Assembly: GCA_004010935.1 (NCBI GenBank)
Contig: CP026511.1
Location: forward strand, 930,001 to 994,000
Length of the DNA stretch: 64,000 bases
Reading direction: 5' to 3'
Origin: Pseudomonadaceae bacterium SI-3
Lineage (GTDB): Bacteria > Pseudomonadota > Gammaproteobacteria > Pseudomonadales > Pseudomonadaceae
Shown here: in pieces, positions 36,559 through 44,952 of the stretch
Numbering within the stretch: the first letter of the stretch is position 1
How the letters are laid out: the number at the start of each line of letters is the position of its first letter
Position numbers and translations under genes: made by a program
Notes under the pieces: model-generated
What the model saw: the letters and a program-made list of their open reading frames with translations, nothing else
Databases searched by the model: none
Told to the model about the DNA's origin: nothing

Positions 36559-37542
36559 TCAGGTAGGACTATCGGGCACCTGTGCGCCGAATTGCGGGAC
36601 GATATGTTTGCCAAGTTCCTCGATAACCTCTGCTGCGGGGCGTTTACCATACTTGAGGTTCAGGATGACGTGATCTACACCGATTTCCTGAAGTGTATCC
36701 AGCAAGGCCCGCAGGTGGTTACGTCCCAGTCGGAATCCTAGATGGATAGGCGAGGGTGGCGTGGATGGGTGTTCGTCCAGGTCGATATACAGCGATTGCA
36801 AGAACGGCTTGTAGATAGTGCCACATTGTTTAGCCGTTTCCTGTCGCCAATCTTCCACGATGAGTCGCTGCATTTTTGGCGGACGTGGATAGTTGATCCA
36901 TCCATGGCTTTCACGCGCGATCCAATCGAGCGGCTGGCGGCTGTGTCCGGTTACGAATAGCGGTATTTCCCGAGTCGTAGGTTTGGGAACGAGATCGGCC
37001 CCCAGTAACTCGCCGTGACTCCAGCGAATGGGCTCGAAGTGTGTTCGATGGGCTTGGCGTATCACATTGAGGTTTTCTTGAAAGGTCTCGCCACGCTGTT
37101 CTGGATCAATGCTGAATGCGGGAAACTCCACGGGACGATCGCCAGAGGCTACTCCCAGGAGCAAGCGACCTCCGCTCAACTGATCAATGCTCGCTGCGGC
37201 CTTTGCCGTGTGCAAGGGATTACGCAGAGTAAGGGCGATGGAGGCGGTGCCTAGTGCGATTTTTGTTGTATGGGCTGCCATGTAGCCCAGATACACCCAA
37301 GGGTCGAAAACCTGGCCGACATCGCCGAAGCTTGGGTCCCTGAGTGGGACGTCGCGAAACCAGAGCGCCGAAAAACCAAGTGCCTCTGCACGTTTGGCCA
37401 GCGCGACCTGATCTAGCATGCTCGGTGTATCACCTTCGAAAGCCTCCAGGGGAAAGAACAGCCCAAGGCTTAGATGACCCTGCCTGAAGGTTCGTTTGAA
37501 TCCCCTATGCTCTTGGTAGGGGATCGTGCTCGGTTGGTACAT
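36559..37542 (-). CDS. LLM-class flavin-dependent oxidoreductase
   Basis: A 327-residue luciferase-like TIM-barrel protein: LSLGLFFPLEAFEG at the start, FSALWFRDVPLRDPSFGD, VYLGYMAAHTTKIALGTASI and LLLGVASGDRPVEFPAF. Such enzymes use reduced flavin to oxygenate or reduce small substrates. It is followed in the genome by an Old Yellow Enzyme gene on the same strand, 66 bases away, suggesting co-expression. Confidence 0.87.
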   Translation of the reverse strand: MYQPSTIPYQEHRGFKRTFRQGHLSLGLFFPLEAFEGDTPSMLDQVALAKRAEALGFSALWFRDVPLRDPSFGDVGQVFDPWVYLGYMAAHTTKIALGTASIALTLRNPLHTAKAAASIDQLSGGRLLLGVASGDRPVEFPAFSIDPEQRGETFQENLNVIRQAHRTHFEPIRWSHGELLGADLVPKPTTREIPLFVTGHSRQPLDWIARESHGWINYPRPPKMQRLIVEDWRQETAKQCGTIYKPFLQSLYIDLDEHPSTPPSPIHLGFRLGRNHLRALLDTLQEIGVDHVILNLKYGKRPAAEVIEELGKHIVPQFGAQVPDSPT

Positions 37543-37608
37543 GCTTAACTTCCTCGGTCAACAATCGCTGAGCCACGCCCCTGAGTTATGGGGCGTGGCA
37601 TTGAGCGT

Positions 37609-38733
37609 TTAGGATTTGTAAGTCGGGTAGTCGGTGTAGCCCTTATCGGTACCGCCGTACATGGTGCTTGGATCAACTGGGTTAAGCGGCCAGTTGTTGG
37701 CGATACGAGCGGGCAGGTCGGGGTTCGCAATGAAGGGGCGGCCAAAAGCGATCAGATCGCCCCAGCCAGCTTTTATCACGCGATTTCCTCGTTCAGCGGT
37801 GTACTTGCCGGCATAGATAATCTTGCCGCTGAATGTCTTACGAACAGCTTCCCGGAACGTCTCAGGCAGCTCGGGTGCGTTTTCCCAATCGGCTTCGGCG
37901 AGCGACAGGTAGGCAATGCCCACTTCCTCGAGGATCTTCACTGCCTCGATGTAGGTTTGATGAGGATCTTCTTCGACCAGACCAAGGTAGACGCGGTCTT
38001 CGTCTGTGGTCGCGAACAGCGGGGCGAAGCGAACGCCAACGCGCTCCTTGCCGACCACACCAGCAACAGCGAGGGTGATTTCGCGCAGGAAGCGAAGACG
38101 GTTCTGCAGCGAACCGCCATATTCATCATCACGCTGGTTGGTATGGGCCGAAATGAACTGGTTTACCAGGTACCCGTTCGCGCAGTGAAGCTCCACCCCG
38201 TCAAAACCTGCGTCCAAAGCATTTCGGGCTGCTTGGGCGTAGAGCTCAACCAGTTCCTTTACCTCCTTGGTGGACAGGGCTCGTGGGGTCGAAGGGTCGG
38301 CCAGTGTACCCGTGCCGGGGCCAGTTTCGATGAACACCTTGACGTTGTCCGCGCGGATGGCTGATGGCGCGACGGGCGCTTCACCACCGGGTTGCAGCGA
38401 TGTGTGCGACACGCGGCCCACATGCCAAAGTTGAGCAAAGATCACCCCCCCTTCGGCGTGAACAGCGTCGGTGACCTTACGCCAGCCTTGTATCTGTTCC
38501 GGGCTATGAATGCCAGGTGTCCAGGCATAACCCTGTCCTCGGGGTTCGATCTGTGTGCCCTCGGTCACCATGAAGCCAGCACCGCTGCGCTGACGGTAAT
38601 ATGTGGCCATTAGGTCGTTCGCAATATTGCCGGGTTGGGAGCTGCGCGAACGCGTCAGTGGCGGCAGAACGATACGGTTCTTGAGGGTGTATGGGCCCAG
38701 CTGAGTCGTTTTGAAAAGTTCTGATTGTGTCAT
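37609..38733 (-). CDS. Old Yellow Enzyme-type alkene reductase (NemA-like)
   Basis: A 374-residue FMN enzyme: FKTTQLGPYTLKNRIVLPPL opening, VELHCANGYLVNQFIS with the substrate-binding segment, and QRDDEYGGS. Its length and motifs match NemA/XenB-type alkene reductases that reduce activated C=C and nitro groups using NADPH. The start at 38733 (MTQSELF) is preferred to an upstream in-frame ATG at 38784. The histidine-asparagine pair is CAN rather than HGAN, with Cys replacing the first usual His/Gly text; activity may still hold. Confidence 0.87.
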   Translation of the reverse strand: MTQSELFKTTQLGPYTLKNRIVLPPLTRSRSSQPGNIANDLMATYYRQRSGAGFMVTEGTQIEPRGQGYAWTPGIHSPEQIQGWRKVTDAVHAEGGVIFAQLWHVGRVSHTSLQPGGEAPVAPSAIRADNVKVFIETGPGTGTLADPSTPRALSTKEVKELVELYAQAARNALDAGFDGVELHCANGYLVNQFISAHTNQRDDEYGGSLQNRLRFLREITLAVAGVVGKERVGVRFAPLFATTDEDRVYLGLVEEDPHQTYIEAVKILEEVGIAYLSLAEADWENAPELPETFREAVRKTFSGKIIYAGKYTAERGNRVIKAGWGDLIAFGRPFIANPDLPARIANNWPLNPVDPSTMYGGTDKGYTDYPTYKS

Positions 38734-38816
38734 TTTGCTTACCTGCATATCTGAAATATTCGATGTCGTAGGTCGAAAAAACATGGATCAACGAGGTCTG
38801 AAGAGTCCGAGCGGTG

Positions 38817-39022
38817 CAGGTCACGAAGGCGCGCTGTGCGCCCTGCACCGCGCGGGCGACGTCGGCAGCTGTGGCGTTGGGATGTTGGTGAGAATTTTTC
38901 CGTTGGCGGGGTTGATAATGTCGAGGGCTTCACCGTATTCGTCCGAAACTCATTGGTTGTCAATAAACAGGCCGTAGCTGCTGTCGGGAAGGTGATTCGG
39001 ACGGGTATCGCTGGAATCTTTC
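38817..39022 (-). pseudogene. Aldehyde dehydrogenase N-terminal remnant
   Basis: Starting at 39022 the frame reads LPDSSYGLFIDNQ, then TGA where the family has Trp, then VSDEYGEALDIINPANGKIL. After TNIP a one-base loss shifts the frame; restoring it gives NATAADVARAVQGAQRAF. This is the first 65 residues of a betaine-aldehyde-type dehydrogenase with a nonsense codon, a frameshift and no body. Confidence 0.78.
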
Positions 39023-39071
39023 ATGGGAGTACCTCCTGAGGTTTCTAGCGCGGTTATGGGTAGGCTATTCT

Positions 39072-39103
39072 CGATATTCATATATGTCAATATATTAATA
39101 TCG
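39072..39103. promoter_or_regulatory. AT-rich dyad upstream of the aldehyde dehydrogenase remnant
   Basis: CGATATT (39072-39078) and AATATCG (39097-39103) form an inverted repeat about 50 bases before the dead start codon. A likely former operator. Confidence 0.4.
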
Positions 39104-39381
39104 CTTCCGGCACGTACGCATGGTTCCACGCCCTTGCAGCTCACTTCTGGATCAGCTGGGAGCGCGCCGTGCTTCGCGCTAGGGTTGCCTATGCAGTCAG
39201 CTCCCTTGAGCTTTTCATCATGGAGGCTGGCTGCATCAGGTATGCCATTGCCGTGATTGCGTTGATGCTATTGCCCGACAACAAAGGTATTCACCTTGAC
39301 GATCTGGATGACAGCGAAGTTGACGCTACGCCCGCACTTCAACCTTCTTCTCCTCAGACGCATGTATAAGGAATGTTCGCG

Positions 39382-39687
39382 ATGATCCGAATTGTCTACT
39401 TGTTGGTAAAGCCTATGTTCCGCCAGGAATGTTTGCGTCACTATCAGATGAGTGAGGGTATCCCTGGCCTGTTTAAATATGAGGTTAGGTTGGTGGCTGA
39501 AAACCCTGCCGATACCCATGTGCCATACCTGGATGTAGGGCCGGTTCACGCGATTGGCGAATGCTGGTTCCAAAGCCCGGAGGACTACCAACGATATATC
39601 GAGTCGGCAGTGCGCAAAGCCTGGTTCGAACATGGTAAAACGTTCATTGGCCAGCTCAAGCCCTTCGTCACTGAAACACTTGTTTGA
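39382..39687 (+). CDS. EthD-like/dimeric alpha-beta barrel protein
   Basis: A 101-residue protein opening [13 protein letters not shown] with [17 protein letters not shown] and [14 protein letters not shown], the pattern of small EthD/ferredoxin-fold proteins. AAGGA nine bases upstream supports the ATG at 39382 over 39373. The role is unknown; EthD-type proteins accompany oxidative degradation genes. A terminator follows. Confidence 0.6.
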   Translation: MIRIVYLLVKPMFRQECLRHYQMSEGIPGLFKYEVRLVAENPADTHVPYLDVGPVHAIGECWFQSPEDYQRYIESAVRKAWFEHGKTFIGQLKPFVTETLV

Positions 39688-39721
39688 AAGCTGCTCGAAG
39701 CGGTTATCTCCGATCAGGCCA

Positions 39722-39750
39722 CCCCTCCATTCATTCTGGAGGGGCTTTCA
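39722..39750 (+). terminator. Terminator after the EthD-like gene
   Basis: CCCCTCC (39722-39728) pairs with GGAGGGG (39738-39744), followed by CTTTCA. Confidence 0.75.
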
Positions 39751-39787
39751 TCTACGAGTGAACCCCTGGTTATTGATTTAACGTAAA

Positions 39788-40440
39788 TCACTGGCAGATT
39801 CCCCAATGAACATGGGGACCCGTGCGAGTCTCAATTCGCACGAGGTGCCGTCTATGTGTCGATTTGACAGCGTGTCCAACGACTGCGCGTGGGAACCATC
39901 GATCAGGTCGCCGATGGGGTAAAACATATCGAGCGGCTGATGCCTGCAAATCTCTCAGAAATCCTGGCAAGTTGCCGGGATGGTTCAGTGACGTGCCATG
40001 CAGCAACCCCAAGATGGCCCAACTGCAGGCAGTGAAACTCATTTCGCAGGGGTACACACCGGGACACTGCCTGGACATCAGTACCATCTGGTAGCGCAAA
40101 AGGTTGTAGCCCAGCAGCACACCCCATAGCTCTTGAGCGATCATCTCTGGCGTCTTGCTTCTCAGGGTATATTCGCCGCCCAGCAGTCTCTGCTTGATCG
40201 CCCGATAGCCCAGCTCGATTTCCCAGCGTTGACTGTAAAGGTCGACGATCTCCCCACCCGGAAAGCGCAGCGGGTCGACCATCGAAGTCAGTACGCTTAC
40301 CATTTTTCCCTTGATCATCTTGCGCAACAACCGCGCTCGCATTTCGAGCGGACGACAGGTGGTATGTGGTCGGTAAATACATAGCGGCCATACTGTAAGC
40401 GCGAGTAGGCGGGTCTTTGGGCTGACGCCCGGCGATATCG
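39788..40440 (-). pseudogene. IS4-family transposase C-terminal fragment
   Basis: From about 40350 the frame reads EIVDLYSQRWEIELGYRAIK, QELWGVLLGYNLLRYQM and PHRRPDRWFPRAV, the C-terminal catalytic region of IS4 transposases (Y-(2)-R-(3)-E-(6)-K). The N-terminal half is missing and the start runs into the formaldehyde dehydrogenase gene. Confidence 0.8.
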
Positions 40441-40470
40441 TCAGGGCGTCAGATCCATACAGCCGTTCGA

Positions 40471-41610
40471 TCAGGCTGCCGGCTTCAGAATGACCTTTGT
40501 CCAACCCTCATCTCGCGCATCGAAATGCTTGTACGCATCGGGCCCTTCCGCCAATTTCAGGCTGTGAGAGATGATCTGCGAAGGCTTGGCGCGGTCGTGA
40601 TGGATCAGCTCCGCAAGCCTGCGGTTATAGGCTTTGACGTTGGCTTGCCCGGTGCGTATCTGCTGGCCCTTGAACCAGAACGCGCCGAAATCGAAGGCCA
40701 TTTTGCCTTCCTTCGCCAGTTCATTTTTCGCGCCCGGATCCTGAGGAACAAACACCCCGACGACGCCGATGCCACCCGTGGCCTTGGTGGAAGCTACCAG
40801 GTTGTTCATCGTCAGGTGATTGGCCTCATGGCCGTGATTGTCACAGCACTGGTACCCCACACACTCACAACCTCGATCAGTGCCTTTGCCGTGAGTCAGG
40901 TTGAGGATCTGATCAACCGCCTCTTTCTCCAGGGAGTTGATTGGCGTGGCCCCCATCTGCGCGGCCAATTTCAATCGATCCGGATGGTTGTCGACCACGA
41001 ACACTTGCGAGGCGCCTTTGATCATCGCGGCATGAGCTGCCATCAGGCCCACTGGCCCTGCACCGTAAATGGCGATGCTTTCACCCGGCATCAGGCCAGC
41101 CAGTTCAGTGGCATGCCATCCGGTGGGGAATATGTCTGACAGCATGACGTAGTCGTTTTCTTTCTCTTGCGCATCCTCTGGCAGCACCAGGCAATTGAAG
41201 TCCGCATATGGCACACGCAGCAGTTCTGCTTGACCACCCTGGTATGAGCCCATATCGGCAAACCCGTAAGCAGCACCAGCACTGCCGGGGTTGGCCGTGA
41301 GGCAGAAACCGGTCAAACCTTTTTCACAGTTTTCGCAGAAACCGCAGCCGATATTAAATGGCAAACAGACGCGATCACCTACCTTGATGCGATCTACGCC
41401 GGCGCCGACTTCGATGACTTCCCCGAGGTTCTCGTGACCGAAAACACGTCCCGTCTCCATCGAGGTGCGGCCCTCGTACATGTGCAGGTCAGAGCCGCAG
41501 ATATTGGTAGTGGTGATGCGCACTACGGCGTCGGTAGGTTTTTCGATCTTGGCGTCTGGGACATTTTGCACGCTGACGTCGCGTGGCCCGTTGTAAACGA
41601 TGGCTTTCAT
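40471..41610 (-). CDS. fdhA: Glutathione-independent formaldehyde dehydrogenase-like enzyme
   Basis: A 379-residue zinc dehydrogenase: NICGSDLHMYEGRTSM (catalytic zinc Cys), GHENLGEV, the structural-zinc cluster GCGFCENCEKGLTGFC, cofactor loop YGAGPVGLMAAHAAM and VDNHPDRLKLA. This arrangement is that of P. putida-type FdhA, which oxidises formaldehyde with tightly bound NAD and no glutathione. It is about 20 residues shorter than the classical enzyme, so related alcohol dehydrogenases remain possible. It complements frmA as a second formaldehyde route in the same island. Confidence 0.85.
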   Translation of the reverse strand: MKAIVYNGPRDVSVQNVPDAKIEKPTDAVVRITTTNICGSDLHMYEGRTSMETGRVFGHENLGEVIEVGAGVDRIKVGDRVCLPFNIGCGFCENCEKGLTGFCLTANPGSAGAAYGFADMGSYQGGQAELLRVPYADFNCLVLPEDAQEKENDYVMLSDIFPTGWHATELAGLMPGESIAIYGAGPVGLMAAHAAMIKGASQVFVVDNHPDRLKLAAQMGATPINSLEKEAVDQILNLTHGKGTDRGCECVGYQCCDNHGHEANHLTMNNLVASTKATGGIGVVGVFVPQDPGAKNELAKEGKMAFDFGAFWFKGQQIRTGQANVKAYNRRLAELIHHDRAKPSQIISHSLKLAEGPDAYKHFDARDEGWTKVILKPAA

Positions 41611-41657
41611 TAGACTCTCCCGTTCAAGCGACGATGAGGTGGTTTCGTCTGCTTACG

Positions 41658-41676
41658 AGATATCTGTTTAGATCTA
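41658..41676. promoter_or_regulatory. Possible ArsR-like operator upstream of fdhA
   Basis: AGATATCT followed by TTAGATCTA, an imperfect dyad related to the palindrome before the ArsR gene at 36115. Confidence 0.35.
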
Positions 41677-41872
41677 CGAACGTATGTTCCACAAATCGAG
41701 CTATGACCAGACGAGTGGTGATGCCGTCGCCCGCGCGTGGCGGTCCTTGAATTTGCAGCTCGTGACGAACTTAGACAGTTGAACGCCATAGAAGGAATAT
41801 GGCTACGTGTAGTGGTCTACTAATCCTGGACACCCTTTTAGGGCGAGAATGCTCGCCATTCAGAGGTGTTCG

Positions 41873-42181
41873 ATGAGCAGACAACGACGTACTTTCACCC
41901 CCGAGTTTAAGCGCGAAGCAGCCAGTCTAGTGCTCGACCAGGGTTACAGCTGTCCTGAGGCAGCCAAATCCCTTGATGTAGGTGAGACCGCACTGCGGCG
42001 CTGGGTCAACCAGTTGCAGTTGGAGCGCGGTGGCATCACCCCCACAGCCAAAGCGCTTACGCCTGAGCAGCAGACTATTCAGGAGCTTCAAGCCCGCATC
42101 AACCGGCTGGAGCTTGAGAAGAAAATCTTAAAGGAGGCCACTGCGCTCTTGATGGCCGAGGAGCACGGGCGCAGACGTTGA
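41873..42181 (+). CDS. IS3-family transposase OrfA
   Basis: A 102-residue OrfA: RTFTPEFKREAASLVLDQGY helix-turn-helix and a leucine zipper (IQELQARINRLELEKKIL). The start at 41873 is preferred. It overlaps orfB, as required for frameshifting to the fused transposase, but orfB is truncated. Confidence 0.88.
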   Translation: MSRQRRTFTPEFKREAASLVLDQGYSCPEAAKSLDVGETALRRWVNQLQLERGGITPTAKALTPEQQTIQELQARINRLELEKKILKEATALLMAEEHGRRR

Positions 42182-42507
42182 AGTCGATTCGGCAGTTAGC
42201 AGCACGCTACCCAGTTCAACTGCTGTGTTCAGTGTTTGAACTGCCTCGTTCCTGTTACTACGCCCATATGGCTCGGCGCCGTCGCATTGATGTTCGGCGG
42301 GTGGGTTTACGCAGCCGTATTAGCGAACTTTTCAGTCAAAGCCGTAGTTCAGCTGGCAGCCGCAGTATCGTTGCCATGCTCAAGGATGAGGGCGTCAAAG
42401 TAGGTCGCTTCAAGGTCAGGGGCCTGATGAAGGAGCAGGGTTTGATCAGTAAGCAGCCAGGTTCTCATGCGTACAAAAACGCCACTGTTGAGCGGCCTGA
42501 CATTCCC
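42178..42507 (+). pseudogene. IS3-family OrfB, N-terminal third
   Basis: QLAARYPVQLLCSVFELPRS through GSHAYKNATVERPDIP is the HTH_21 region of IS3 OrfB. The DDE catalytic domain is missing because the frame runs into resolvase sequence at about 42508. Confidence 0.85.
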
Positions 42508-42515
42508 ATGCTTTG

Positions 42516-42827
42516 GTGGCTGGTTGGGAGATCTAGAGCCACGATTCGCAGCCCTTTTCCGTCGATGGCGGCCTTGAGCTTCGACCAGTCTTCAGCCGGC
42601 AGGCGGGACAGTCGGTCGATAGATTCCACCAGCAGTACATCCCCCGGGTGGGAATCGGCCAGCAGGCGCACCAACTCGGGGCGATCAGCACGAGTACCAG
42701 ATGCGTTCTCAATGTATTGCGCGGCAATGGCCTTGCCATGATCGGCAGCAAACTCCTCCAGGACGGAACGGGCTCGGGCAGCGTCTTGTTCGGCAGTAGA
42801 GGCCCGAAGGTAGGCACGGACAAACAT
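42516..42827 (-). pseudogene. Serine resolvase catalytic domain, C-terminus lost
   Basis: FVRAYLRASTAEQDAARAR with the catalytic serine, then VLLVESIDRLSRLPAEDW and LRIVALDLPTSH, is the N-terminal catalytic domain of a Tn3-type resolvase/invertase. The DNA-binding part is replaced by the IS3 remnant. Confidence 0.8.
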
Positions 42828-43113
42828 TTCTTGATCCCTATGCGTGCTGTTTCAATTTGGGCGTTGCAGAAACATCGTTACAGTTTGGGTGTTAGTTATA
42901 GAGCGGCAAGGACGAATCTGCCGCGCCTTTTCCGTATCAGTTGAGGCATACCTCTAAAAACGCTAGCGTAGATTGATTACTTTTTGGTCTGCGATGGGCC
43001 GGAGTCGTTGCCGTAGCGGAGGTCCGTTGGCAACGCGACGGTGATTTTGGAAGTTAACGCCATCTCGAGCATGAGCCTGTTGCCGCAGTGGAGGTCAAAC
43101 GGCAACGGTAGCT
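42828..43113. other. Non-coding region with two 28-base hairpin repeats
   Basis: Two direct copies of a 28-base unit (43007-43034 and 43079-43106) each have GTTGCC and GGCAAC arms around an AG(C/T)GGAGGTC loop. No gene is seen. They could be repeated protein- or RNA-binding hairpins. Confidence 0.6.
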
Positions 43114-43521
43114 TCACCATTTGTCGCTCCTGAGCCCGAAACAGATGCAGTAGGTTCCGGGTACGGCCATGACGACGCAGACGATTGGCCCCACGCCCAC
43201 GATTTGCCCCCAGAGGCTTTTCAGCAGCGGATAAGCGAAGAACACCGCTGCCGCTTCTGCCGGTTGCATGGTGGCCAGTCTGCCGAGGATGGCGGCACTC
43301 ATTCCGGAAAGAAGTAGCAGCATGCAGCCTGTTACCGCCAATACTGGTCGGAGTCGGGATTGTGGATTGTGACGATAGCCAGAAGCTGGGACGTCCAGTG
43401 GCAATGGAATCTGCCGGACGAGCCTGCTGCGCCCAATGCGTGCGTCGAGGGTCAGGGCCAGCCAGGAAATTCCGATGGCGAATGTGAGGATGAAGCTAAC
43501 AACCAGTGCAAGTGGCGACAT
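43114..43521 (-). CDS. Small membrane protein, function unknown
   Basis: A 135-residue protein with four hydrophobic segments (about 3-25, 55-75, 80-95, 105-130). AGAGGAG seven bases before 43521 fixes the start. It is downstream of the acidic protein at 43557 on the same strand, 35 bases away, probably one transcript. Family unrecognised. Confidence 0.6.
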   Translation of the reverse strand: MSPLALVVSFILTFAIGISWLALTLDARIGRSRLVRQIPLPLDVPASGYRHNPQSRLRPVLAVTGCMLLLLSGMSAAILGRLATMQPAEAAAVFFAYPLLKSLWGQIVGVGPIVCVVMAVPGTYCICFGLRSDKW

Positions 43522-43556
43522 GATCAAACTCCTCTGAGTGCTGTGGCGACTGCCCG

Positions 43557-44018
43557 TTAGTCGAAACCGAAGGACGAAAAACTGTCTCCGAAGCTGCTTA
43601 TGCCGTGATCAAACGACAGGCTGTCAGTCATCGTGTCCGTGCCGAATGCGTTACCCATGACATCGAAACAGCTGTCGAGCATGGGCATTCCGTTGGCGGG
43701 ATTGAGCCAGAAGGTTTCCATGGGTTCGAAGTGGGTCGATGAGAAAGCTGAGAAAGTATCCTCGGCTTGGGTCTGGCCTACCGGGTCAAATGAATCAGCC
43801 CAGTTAGTGTGATCCTGCAGGATGCTGTCGAACGACGTACTCGTGTCCCCATCTTCCAGCGAATCGACCTGATACCACCAACGTTCCTGGCGAATACCAA
43901 GGCCGTCATGCACCACGACCGCTTTTCCCTGGCTGGGATAGATGACCGTGGTGAATGCCGCTTTTTCTGGCCGGACGACAGAGGTGATGAGATTGGCAAT
44001 GTGCGTAAACAGGTTCAT
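43557..44018 (-). CDS. Acidic, Ser/Phe-rich protein, function unknown
   Basis: A 153-residue protein. The first 60 residues contain a YPSQGKAVVVHDGLG segment. The remainder is rich in Asp, Ser and Phe, with repeated FS/FD pairs (SFDHGISSFGDSFSSFGFD at the end). GAGGAG lies seven bases before the ATG. It looks like an exported or intrinsically disordered accessory protein; no family was recognised. Confidence 0.6.
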   Translation of the reverse strand: MNLFTHIANLITSVVRPEKAAFTTVIYPSQGKAVVVHDGLGIRQERWWYQVDSLEDGDTSTSFDSILQDHTNWADSFDPVGQTQAEDTFSAFSSTHFEPMETFWLNPANGMPMLDSCFDVMGNAFGTDTMTDSLSFDHGISSFGDSFSSFGFD

Positions 44019-44229
44019 GGCTAGCTCCTCGGTTTAGTTGGTTTCAGCATCTCCTGAACCCCAAATAACCCAAGGCATGGGTAAGATCGCATACCGCCTT
44101 GGAGACGGATCATCTATTGCAAGCTCGGGTGCGTAGAGGGGCACAAGCACGGCCCGGATCAGCAATCCATTACCGCAGCCAGGCCCTTTCCCTTCCAGGA
44201 GAAGCAGCACAGCAGGCGCGCGATGCCGG

Positions 44230-44436
44230 CTACCGCGCGGATACCCGCCACAATTGATCTACTCGCGTCGTGAAACTCTGGCTCATCAGCTCGCGACGCA
44301 TGCTCCAGGCGGGGGCTGCTGGTACCACACCAGGTCGCAACGTTCCCCGTCCCCATTTGGCGTTGATCGAATCAAGCACGGCCATCACCTTCTCCGAATT
44401 AGCTGGCTGACTGGAGGCGAACAGGTCGTCGGTGAA
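44230..44436 (-). pseudogene. UmuC/RulB C-terminal (DUF4113) fragment
   Basis: FTDDLFASSQPANSEKVMAV, NAKWGRGTLRPG and MRRELMSQSFTTRVDQLW match the C-terminal tail of UmuC-type Y-family polymerases. The polymerase domain is missing. In pseudomonads rulB is a known landing site for mobile elements, so this may be the far side of such an insertion. Confidence 0.75.
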
Positions 44437-44566
44437 GGCGTTTACGTCGGGACTAGTCATGCTTCCGCAGTCAGCGGCGAGGTAGTCCCTGAGCTCACTG
44501 GAGCCCAGGGTTTCGAAGCAGGCCGTCTTCAGCGTCTTCCTCGATGAATTGACTCTCAAGCCAGCC

Positions 44567-44869
44567 TTAGCCGCGCTGAGATAAGATCGTCTCGAGCAAA
44601 CCAGGAAATCGATTGTTCAAATCATCCCTGCGCAACGAGTTCATATGGGTCGTGCCGATGGTTTGGGTTTGGACCAACCCGGCATCTCGCAGCACCCTGA
44701 AGTGATGGGACATGGTGGACTTTGGTCGGCCACCGTCCAATTCGCCACAGCTGGCTTCGCCCAGTTCGGCAAGGCGTCGGACGATCTCCAGGCGCACAGG
44801 ATCGCTCAAGGCGTATAGCAGACGCTCGAGGACGATTTCAGTGACGGGAGGGTGTTTGTAGGGGCGCAT
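44567..44869 (-). CDS. ArsR-type regulator, divergent from xenA
   Basis: A 100-residue winged-helix protein: LLYALSDPVRLEIVRRLAEL, then SCGELDGGRPKSTMSHHFRV as the HTH. Cys near residue 41 (EASCGEL) is a possible sensing thiol. A TTCGA-N6-TCGAA dyad lies between it and xenA, so it probably represses xenA and relieves on electrophile exposure. The start could also be 44884. Confidence 0.83.
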   Translation of the reverse strand: MRPYKHPPVTEIVLERLLYALSDPVRLEIVRRLAELGEASCGELDGGRPKSTMSHHFRVLRDAGLVQTQTIGTTHMNSLRRDDLNNRFPGLLETILSQRG

Positions 44870-44905
44870 GAACGAAGCATACACGGGTTTGCTCTATCTC
44901 CATAG

Positions 44906-44921
44906 TTCGAATACTATCGAA
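44906..44921. promoter_or_regulatory. Candidate operator between arsR and xenA
   Basis: TTCGAATACTATCGAA, an inverted repeat of TTCGA/TCGAA with a 6-base spacer, in the short divergent region. Confidence 0.55.
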
Positions 44922-44952
44922 TTAACGTAATAGACAACCCTCGGAGAAACCA

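Larger units (their letters stand above)
41813..42507 (+). mobile_element. Truncated IS3-family element
   Basis: Left end TGGTCTACTAATCCTGGACA at 41813, complete orfA and the first third of orfB. The element stops at about 42507 against a resolvase fragment, so its right end is lost. Confidence 0.8.
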
